Origin: Nocardia mexicana NBRC 108244
GTDB taxonomy: Bacteria > Actinomycetota > Actinomycetes > Mycobacteriales > Mycobacteriaceae
Reading direction: 5' to 3'
Assembly: GCF_001613165.1 (NCBI RefSeq)
Contig: NZ_BDBV01000045.1
Span: 1-64,000, forward strand
DNA length: 64,000 nucleotides
Shown here: one piece after another, positions 58,266 to 64,000 of the stretch
Position numbering within the stretch: position 1 is the stretch's first letter
How the letters are laid out: each line of letters starts with the position of its first letter
Program-made: the position numbers and the translations under genes
The notes under the pieces: generated by a model
Seen by the model: the letters and a program-made list of their open reading frames with translations, nothing else
What the model was told of the DNA's origin: nothing
Databases searched by the model: none

Positions 58266-59249
58266 GTGGGGAGACCGCTGACCCAGCTCGAAATGCTCAT
58301 CGAACTCGAACCGATCGCGGAGCAGAACCTGAACCGCCACCTGTCGCTGGCGAAGGCCTGGCACCCGCACGACTACGTGCCCTGGAACGACGGCCGCAAT
58401 TTCGCCGCGATGGGCGGGACCGACTGGGACCCGGAGCAATCGCGGCTGTCCGAGGTCGCCAAGGCGGCGATGATCACCAACCTGCTCACCGAGGACAATC
58501 TGCCGTCGTACCACCGGGTCATCTCCGAGAACTTCTCCGAGGACGGCGCCTGGGGGACCTGGGTCGGCCGCTGGACCGCCGAGGAGAACCGGCACGGCAT
58601 CGTGATGCGCGACTACCTCGTCGTCACCCGCGGCGTCGACCCGGTGGAACTCGAGCAGGCCCGAATGCTTTCCATGACAACCGGTTTCGATCCGCTGGCG
58701 GCGGTGCAGGAGGCCGATGTCGATCCGGACCGGCTCCACAACGCCGGCTTCCTGCACGCCATGGCGTACGTGACCTTCCAGGAGCTCGCCACCAGGCTCA
58801 GCCACCGCAACACCGGCAAGGTCTGCAACGATCCGATCGCCGACAAGATGCTGCAACGCATCGCGGCGGACGAGAACCTGCACATGATCTTCTACCGCAA
58901 CATGTGCGGCGCCGCCCTGGACCTGGCGCCCGACCAGGCCCTGGACGCAATCACACTGATGCTCACCAACTTCCAGATGCCCGGCGCGGGCAACCCGAAC
59001 TTCCGCCGCCACGGATCCCTGATGGCCAAGCACGGCATCTACGACATGCGCCAGCATCTGGAGGAGGTCGTTATGCCGGTCCTGCGCATCTGGAAGGTCT
59101 TCGAGCGCAACGACTTCACAGCCGAGGGCGAGCAAACCCGTGAGGAGCTTGCCGCCTTCCTCGCCAAGTACGAGAAGGACACGGCCCGATTCGAGGAGCA
59201 GAGAGACCGCATCGCCGCCCGCAAGGCGGCAAAGTCCGCGTCGTCCTGA
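58266..59249 (+). CDS. Acyl-ACP desaturase, DesA1-like
   Basis: 327 residues from a GTG with GAGGGAG seven bases upstream. LIELEPIAEQNLNRHLSLAK, WHPHDYVPWNDGRNFAAMGG and DWDPEQSRLSEVAK open the protein as in mycobacterial DesA1. The di-iron ligands are in WTAEENRHGIVMRDYLVVTR and RIAADENLHMIFYRNM (two ExxH motifs). The soluble enzyme inserts double bonds in ACP-bound acyl chains, in mycobacteria for mycolic acid precursors, which agrees with a mycolate-making organism. Confidence 0.9.
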   Translation: MGRPLTQLEMLIELEPIAEQNLNRHLSLAKAWHPHDYVPWNDGRNFAAMGGTDWDPEQSRLSEVAKAAMITNLLTEDNLPSYHRVISENFSEDGAWGTWVGRWTAEENRHGIVMRDYLVVTRGVDPVELEQARMLSMTTGFDPLAAVQEADVDPDRLHNAGFLHAMAYVTFQELATRLSHRNTGKVCNDPIADKMLQRIAADENLHMIFYRNMCGAALDLAPDQALDAITLMLTNFQMPGAGNPNFRRHGSLMAKHGIYDMRQHLEEVVMPVLRIWKVFERNDFTAEGEQTREELAAFLAKYEKDTARFEEQRDRIAARKAAKSASS

Positions 59250-59257
59250 ATCCAGCG

Positions 59258-59288
59258 GCCCGGTCGCCCGAGCAACGGCGACCGGGGC
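59258..59288. terminator. Bidirectional terminator hairpin
   Basis: GCCCGGTCGCC (59258-59268) pairs with GGCGACCGGGGC (59277-59288) around an 8-nt loop, between the convergent desaturase and MFS genes. The stem is strong and GC-rich; no T-run follows. Confidence 0.7.
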
Positions 59289-59306
59289 CGAGTCACGACC
59301 GGAGCG

Positions 59307-60548
59307 CTAGGTTCGGAGCGAACCCGCCGGACGGTCGTCATCGAGCACGCTGGTCGCGGTCGAACCGGGGCTCCGGATCGCCCCCACGACAAGGACGGTC
59401 ACCATCGCCAGCAGGCCCGCGCACACCATCACGGTCGCCGTCGACGAGGCATCGACGACCCGACCGCCCACCAGCGCCCCCATCGCCAGGGTCGCCTGAA
59501 ACGAGGCTGTGAACAGCACGGATGCCGCCTCCGGGGCGTGCGGCGCCGAGCGGGCGAACCAGGTCTGCGAACAGGCCGGAACGGTGCCGTAGGCCAGCCC
59601 CCACACGATCAGCAGCACGAGCGCACCGGCCGGCCAGCGGCCGAGCACCGGCAGCAGCACCGTACCCACCGCGATCAATCCAGCGCTCGCGGCCAGTGTC
59701 CCGCGCAGGCTGCGCGCCAGCGTGCGGCTCGTCGCCAGCGTCCCGGCCACGCCCGCCACACCGTAGACGAGCAGGAACCCGCCGACGGTACCGTCGTCCA
59801 CTCCGGTGGTATCGCGGAGGAACGGCGCGAGGTAGGTGTAGGCCGCGAAGTGCGCGACGACAACGAGCGCGGTCACGACCAGCCCCGTCCGCACCCCGGT
59901 CCCCGGCTTCCGCAACAGCCCCAGAAGCACTGCGGCACTGGTCACTTGAAGCGCGGGCAGCCGCGGCAGCGTGCACCGCAACGCGATCGCCCCCGCGACC
60001 GACAGACCGCACAGCACCGCGAACGGCAGGCGCCACCCGAACGCCTGGCCCAGCTGCGTGCCCAGCGGCACGCCCAGCACCGATCCGACGGGCACTGCCG
60101 CGAAGAAGATCGCGGTCGCCGCCGTCACGGCGCCGGGCGGCACCAGCCGCGGCGACAACCCGGCGCCGATCGACCAGTACCCGCCGATCACCAGCCCGAC
60201 CAGCGCCCGCCCCACCAGCACCAGCCAGAACGCGGGCGCGGCGAGGCAGAGCAGGTTGGCGAGCGCCAGGATCAGCAGGAATACCACCAGCATGCGGCGG
60301 CGATCCAGGCGCCTGGTGGCGACGGTCGCCAGCGGGGCGCTCACCAGCGCGGTCAGCCCCGGCAGGGTCAGCAGCAGCCCGCCGACACCCGAGGATACGG
60401 CGTAGTCGGCGACGATCGGATTCAGCAGTCCGACCGGCAGGATCTCGCTGGTGACGATGACGAAGATGCCGAACGACAGGCACCACACACCCGCCCAGCG
60501 CGGCGGCGAAAGCCGTTGGTGCCGTGAGCTTTCGATAGTGACGGACAC
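59307..60548 (-). CDS. MFS transporter, 12-helix sugar/drug efflux type
   Basis: 413 residues, ~12 hydrophobic segments. CLSFGIFVIVTSEILPVGLL, LPGLTALVSAPLATVATRRL with DRRR after helix 2, and GGYWSIGAGLSPRLVPPG match the SotB/YdhP-type MFS exporters (DHA1). It is likely to export sugars, nucleosides or drugs. It is convergent with the desaturase and stands alone. Confidence 0.8.
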   Translation of the reverse strand: MSVTIESSRHQRLSPPRWAGVWCLSFGIFVIVTSEILPVGLLNPIVADYAVSSGVGGLLLTLPGLTALVSAPLATVATRRLDRRRMLVVFLLILALANLLCLAAPAFWLVLVGRALVGLVIGGYWSIGAGLSPRLVPPGAVTAATAIFFAAVPVGSVLGVPLGTQLGQAFGWRLPFAVLCGLSVAGAIALRCTLPRLPALQVTSAAVLLGLLRKPGTGVRTGLVVTALVVVAHFAAYTYLAPFLRDTTGVDDGTVGGFLLVYGVAGVAGTLATSRTLARSLRGTLAASAGLIAVGTVLLPVLGRWPAGALVLLIVWGLAYGTVPACSQTWFARSAPHAPEAASVLFTASFQATLAMGALVGGRVVDASSTATVMVCAGLLAMVTVLVVGAIRSPGSTATSVLDDDRPAGSLRT

Positions 60549-60659
60549 AATGTCCCTTCCGGTTGTCCTGGATTCGTCTGCGTGGCGCCGACATCCAGTA
60601 CACCGGCGGCATCCGAGTGGATCCGGCGGGTTTCGGTCGTCAATCGTGGACCGCCGTCC

Positions 60660-61478
60660 CTAGGACACTTCCTTCTTCATCTGCGCGGTGAGCAGCACCT
60701 GATACCCGGACCCGAAGATCCTCGGCAGCCAGTCCATCGCCCGCGCATCCGCGCCGACGAGGATCTTGGCCTTGTTCTTGCGGATCCCGGCCAGGATGGC
60801 CTCGGCCGCCCGCTCCGGCGTGGTCTTCGCCAGCCGGTCGAAGTTGGCCGCCAGCGCGTCGCGGTCACGGTCGCCGCCCGCGCGCGCCTTCCACGCGATG
60901 CCGGTCTTGATCATCCCGGGATGCACGGAGCTGACGCCGACGCGGTGTCCCGCGATCTTCATCTCCTGGCGCAGCGCATCGGTGAAGCCGCGCATAGCGA
61001 ATTTCGTTGCACTGTACGCACTTTGGCTCGGGCAGGCGGCGAGCCCGAACATGCTGGACACGTTCGCGATATGCCCGTCACCGGAGGCGATCACGTGCGG
61101 GAGGAACGCCTTGGTCCCGTGCATCACACCCCAGAAGTTGATGCCGACGATCCACTCGAAATCCTCCCAGCTGAGCTCCTCGACATTCGCCGTCAGCGAG
61201 ACACCCGCGTTGTTCACCACCAGGTTGACCCGGTCGAAGTCGGCGACCACCTCCTCGGCGTGCCGGTACACCGCCGCGCGGTCGGTGACGTCGAGCCGGT
61301 AGGCGCGGGCCCGGGCGCCCTCCTTCTCACACAGCGCCGCGGTCTCGGCGACGTTGTCGAGGTTGCGGCCCGACAGCGCCAGCCGGGCGCCGCGCCGTGC
61401 CAGCTCCAGCGCCAGCGCCCGGCCGATTCCCGCGCCCGCGCCGGTGATCACGGCGGTCTTGTCCTGAAATGTCTGCAC
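60660..61478 (-). CDS. SDR family NAD(P)-dependent oxidoreductase
   Basis: 272 residues. TAVITGAGAGIGRALALELA is the TGxxxGxG cofactor motif, LVVNNAGVSL the NNAG motif, NVSSMFGLAACPSQSAYSAT with KFA supplies the Ser, Tyr and Lys of the active site (YSATK). VHPGMIKTGIAWKARA follows. It is classical SDR; the substrate is unknown, but it lies ~40 bp after a second SDR and a KstD-like gene on the same strand, so a hydroxysteroid is likely. Confidence 0.85.
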   Translation of the reverse strand: MQTFQDKTAVITGAGAGIGRALALELARRGARLALSGRNLDNVAETAALCEKEGARARAYRLDVTDRAAVYRHAEEVVADFDRVNLVVNNAGVSLTANVEELSWEDFEWIVGINFWGVMHGTKAFLPHVIASGDGHIANVSSMFGLAACPSQSAYSATKFAMRGFTDALRQEMKIAGHRVGVSSVHPGMIKTGIAWKARAGGDRDRDALAANFDRLAKTTPERAAEAILAGIRKNKAKILVGADARAMDWLPRIFGSGYQVLLTAQMKKEVS

Positions 61479-61521
61479 CGCGAATGTCCTTGTCCTACTC
61501 CGGCTCCCGAGAGCGCGGAAC

Positions 61522-62253
61522 TCAGTGGGTGGTGAAGCCGCCGTCGGCGACGAATTCGGAGCCCGTGCTGTAGCCGGACTCGTCGGAAACGAGGAACAGC
61601 ACCAGATTCGCCAGCTCCTCCGGGGTTCCGGCGCGTGGCAGCGGCTGGTCGTGGAACATCGAGTTCGAGCGGGTCGAATCCGCGGTCATCTCGGTGGCCA
61701 CCACGCCCGGATGCACCGAATTGACCCGAATACCCAAGGGGCCGAACTCCTGTGCGGCGGCCTTGGTCATGCCCCGCACGGCCCATTTCGACGCCACATA
61801 GCCGAGGATGTTGGTGAAGGAGATGATGCCGCCGATCGAGGAGATGTTGACGATCGAGCCGCCTCCGGCCCGGCGCATCGACGGCACAACGGATTTCATG
61901 CCGAGGAACACGCCGAGCTGGTTGACGTCGATCACCCGGCGATAGTCCGACTCGGACAGGGTCTCGATCGGGTCGACGTGCACGATTCCGGCGTTGTTCA
62001 CCAGCCCCGACACCGGACCGAACACCGACTCCGCATGCGCCACGACATCGATCCAGGCGGCCTCGTCGGTGACGTCGTGCGGCAGGAACACCGCCGACGA
62101 ACCCAGTTCCGCCGCAACGGCTTTACCCTCGTCGACGAGCACGTCGGTCAGCACCACCGACGCGCCCTCCGCGACGAGCCGCCTGGCGAACGCCGCCCCC
62201 ATCCCCCGCGCCCCGCCGGTCACGATGACCGTCCTGCCGTCGACCCTGCCCAT
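61522..62253 (-). CDS. SDR family oxidoreductase, hydroxysteroid dehydrogenase-like
   Basis: 243 residues. TVIVTGGARGMGAAFARRLV, LVNNAGIVHVDPIETL, IVNISSIGGIISFTNILGYV followed by ASKWAVRGMTKAAAQE (YVASK) are complete active-site motifs. The pattern is that of 3-alpha/20-beta-hydroxysteroid and FabG3-like dehydrogenases. The ATG is 2 bp after the KstD-like stop, so the two are co-translated. Oxidation of a hydroxysteroid to the ketosteroid used by KstD is a reasonable inference. Confidence 0.85.
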   Translation of the reverse strand: MGRVDGRTVIVTGGARGMGAAFARRLVAEGASVVLTDVLVDEGKAVAAELGSSAVFLPHDVTDEAAWIDVVAHAESVFGPVSGLVNNAGIVHVDPIETLSESDYRRVIDVNQLGVFLGMKSVVPSMRRAGGGSIVNISSIGGIISFTNILGYVASKWAVRGMTKAAAQEFGPLGIRVNSVHPGVVATEMTADSTRSNSMFHDQPLPRAGTPEELANLVLFLVSDESGYSTGSEFVADGGFTTH

Positions 62254-62255
62254 CG

Positions 62256-63956
62256 TCAGTCCTCACTCTCGTCGTGCTTCGCCGGAGCCGGTGTCGCGCC
62301 GCGGGCGAGATGATCGGCGGCGATGTAGCCGAAGGTCATGGCCGGGCCGATGGTGGCGCCCGCACCGGCGTAGTCGTTACCCATGACGGCGGCCGAATTG
62401 TTGCCTGCCGCATACAATCCCGCGATCGGCCGACCGTTGTCGTCGAGCACCCGCGCGTATTCGTCGGTGACCAGGCCGCCCTTGGTACCCAGGTCGCCGG
62501 GCACCATCTCGACCGCGTAGAACGGGCCGCGCTCGAGCGGCGCCAGGCACGGGTTCGGGCGCACGGTCGGATCCCCGTAGTAGCGGTCGTAAGCGGAGTC
62601 GCCGCGGCCGTAGTCCTCGTCGCGCCCGCCGCGGGCGAAGCCGTTGAACCGCTCCACGGTGGTGGCCAGCGCCGCCGCCGGAATCCCGAGCCGCTCGGCC
62701 AATCCGGCCAGCGTATCGGCCTGTTTGATGATTCCGGCGTCGAGGTATTTCTTCGGGATCGGCTGCCGGGGGAAGTTGCCCAGGAACAGGTACCGGTCGC
62801 GGAAGCGCTGGTCCATGAGGAAGTACGCTGGGATGTGGCCGACACCGGCGGCGTGCTGCTCGTACATGCGGTGCACCACGTTCACATACGGCGCCGATTC
62901 GTTGACGAACCGCTCACCGGCGTGATTGACCATGATGCCGCCCGGCTGCGCCCGCTCGGCCAGGCAGAAGAACGGCGGTCCGTCCGGATTGCGCACCGAC
63001 GGACCCCACCAGGCGTCGTCCATGAGATCGACTGCGCCACCGGCCTTCTGGCCCGCGACGATGCCCTCGCCGACATTCTCGGTGGCGCCGACGGTCCACT
63101 CCGTGGACTGCGGACCGGACAGATACTGCCTGCGCATGTCGAGGTTGTGCTCGAAGCCGCCCGCCCCCAGCACGACACCGCGGCGGGCGCGGATGATCAC
63201 CGGGGCACCTTGATGTTCCGCGCGCACCCCGACCACGGCGTCGCCCTCGACGATCAGTTCGGTGAGCGGGGTACTCAGCCAGACCGGCACCCCGGCGTCG
63301 CGCAGCGACAGCCACAGCCGCGCCGCCAGCGCCTTGCCCAGGCTCAGCGGCAGCCGCCCGCGCAGCTTGTTCGCCACCGCCTGCAGGCCGACCTTGACCG
63401 CGGTGCGCTTACCCGCCCAGGTGCGGGCGATCATGTTCAGATCGTGGAAATCGCTGACGGTGAAGGCGATTCCCTTCGGACCGGCCATGGTCGGCTGATT
63501 GATCTTGTGCAGATCCCCGCCGAGCAGCCGCCCGTCGATCGGCGCCGGTTCGATGCTGCGGCCCTGCGCCAGCCCGCCCGGAAACTCCGGGTGGTAGTCG
63601 GAGTAGCCGCGGTCGTAGACGAAATCCCAATACCGGCTACGCGCACCTAGACAGCGCATCATCTCCGGCCCCTGATCCAGGAACGCGCGCTGCTTCACCT
63701 CCGGAACACGATCACCCACAACGGCTTTCAAGTACGTGCGGGCCAACTCCGGACTGTCGGGAACGCCCGCCGCCCGCAGCACCGGGTTGTTCGGGATCCA
63801 GATGCCGCCGCCCGACCGCGCCGTGGATCCGCCGAAGCTGCGGCTCTTCTCGATCAACGTCACCGACAACCCGCGGTAGGCGGCGGTCAGCGCGGCGGTC
63901 ATCCCCGCCGCGCCGGAGCCGACCACCACCACATCGAACTCGAATTCCTGTGTCAT
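62256..63956 (-). CDS. kstD: 3-ketosteroid delta(1)-dehydrogenase (KstD-like flavoprotein)
   Basis: 566 residues. FDVVVVGSGAAGMTAALTAA is the FAD-binding motif; FGGSTARSGGGIWIPNN follows. Tyrosines match those of characterised KstD: GYSDYHPE (like Y119), ESAPYVNVVHRMY (like Y318) and NDYAGAGATIGPAMTFGY (like Y487 with the nearby Gly). The final block is usually PGPGATIG-type; AGAGATIG here is a small departure and may signal a distinct substrate or a delta(4)(5-alpha) activity. With KshA-type hydroxylation, this step would break ring B. The gene starts ~45 bp from the right edge. Confidence 0.85.
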   Translation of the reverse strand: MTQEFEFDVVVVGSGAAGMTAALTAAYRGLSVTLIEKSRSFGGSTARSGGGIWIPNNPVLRAAGVPDSPELARTYLKAVVGDRVPEVKQRAFLDQGPEMMRCLGARSRYWDFVYDRGYSDYHPEFPGGLAQGRSIEPAPIDGRLLGGDLHKINQPTMAGPKGIAFTVSDFHDLNMIARTWAGKRTAVKVGLQAVANKLRGRLPLSLGKALAARLWLSLRDAGVPVWLSTPLTELIVEGDAVVGVRAEHQGAPVIIRARRGVVLGAGGFEHNLDMRRQYLSGPQSTEWTVGATENVGEGIVAGQKAGGAVDLMDDAWWGPSVRNPDGPPFFCLAERAQPGGIMVNHAGERFVNESAPYVNVVHRMYEQHAAGVGHIPAYFLMDQRFRDRYLFLGNFPRQPIPKKYLDAGIIKQADTLAGLAERLGIPAAALATTVERFNGFARGGRDEDYGRGDSAYDRYYGDPTVRPNPCLAPLERGPFYAVEMVPGDLGTKGGLVTDEYARVLDDNGRPIAGLYAAGNNSAAVMGNDYAGAGATIGPAMTFGYIAADHLARGATPAPAKHDESED

Positions 63957-64000
63957 CCGTCCTTCTTCGCGTCTGTGGGCGCGACCGCGGCCGCCGGGCC

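Noticed and set aside
1..64000. tRNA, rRNA or riboswitch genes
   Set aside because: No cloverleaf-like or rRNA-like sequence was recognised in the intergenic regions by eye; a covariance-model scan could change this.

Overview
The window is very GC-rich and densely coded. Its gene order points to a mycolic-acid actinobacterium, most likely Nocardia or a close relative. The left 13 kb keeps the order of the Mycobacterium tuberculosis Rv2413c-Rv2427c neighbourhood as I remember it: comEC, comEA, degV, octT, gpgP, rsfS, nadD, VWA protein, MoxR ATPase, proA. No rRNA, tRNA, prophage or CRISPR was recognised.

Layout. 1-13.3 kb: housekeeping block on the minus strand (competence, methylglucose lipopolysaccharide precursor enzymes, NAD synthesis, ribosome silencing, proline synthesis), with an Ala/Glu/Ser repeat protein inserted between gpgP and octT. 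13.3-21 kb: small metabolic and regulatory genes: an ArsR-like regulator with a PLP lyase, ribokinase, an NmrA-type protein beside an AraC regulator, and a TetR regulator divergent from an unusual OYE-DDN fusion oxidoreductase. 21-28.5 kb: a seven-gene minus-strand operon for 3-ketosteroid ring opening (HsaB-, KshA- and KshB-like proteins, a Cys-rich small protein, an HsaC-like dioxygenase, a luciferase-like monooxygenase and a zinc alcohol dehydrogenase), divergent from an IclR regulator. 28.5-35.5 kb: PadR regulator, methyltransferase, ribBA, F420-type oxidoreductase, large LuxR-ATPase regulator, DinB protein. 35.5-37.7 kb: hsaA-hsaD-like pair. 37.8-38.9 kb: an AbiEi/DUF559-type gene between two MITE-like repeats. 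38.9-42.2 kb: secreted PtpB-like phosphatase and a PEP-utiliser-like protein without ATP-grasp. 42.4-45.9 kb: GH172 - polyol dehydrogenase - xylulokinase, a probable D-arabinan or fructan salvage operon. 46-51 kb: nucleotidyltransferase, GlxA-type regulator, MFS pump, thioredoxin, GH32/43-like propeller protein. 51.4-54.4 kb: a second phosphatase and PEP-utiliser pair. 54.6-64 kb: secreted Cys protein, FadD3-like ligase, cupin, second GlxA regulator, DesA1-like desaturase, MFS transporter, two SDRs and a KstD-like 3-ketosteroid dehydrogenase.

The genes suggest a soil actinobacterium that degrades steroids: KstD and KshAB open ring B, HsaAB and HsaC act on ring A, HsaD hydrolyses the product, and the FadD3-like ligase activates the remaining rings. 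It may also recycle furanose polymers.

The most unusual structure is a dispersed palindromic repeat with a variable tandem tail. Copies sit in four convergent intergenic gaps and also lie in frame inside two coding regions (the VWA protein and the HsaD-like hydrolase). All coordinates and family calls come from reading the sequence; no search or alignment was run.
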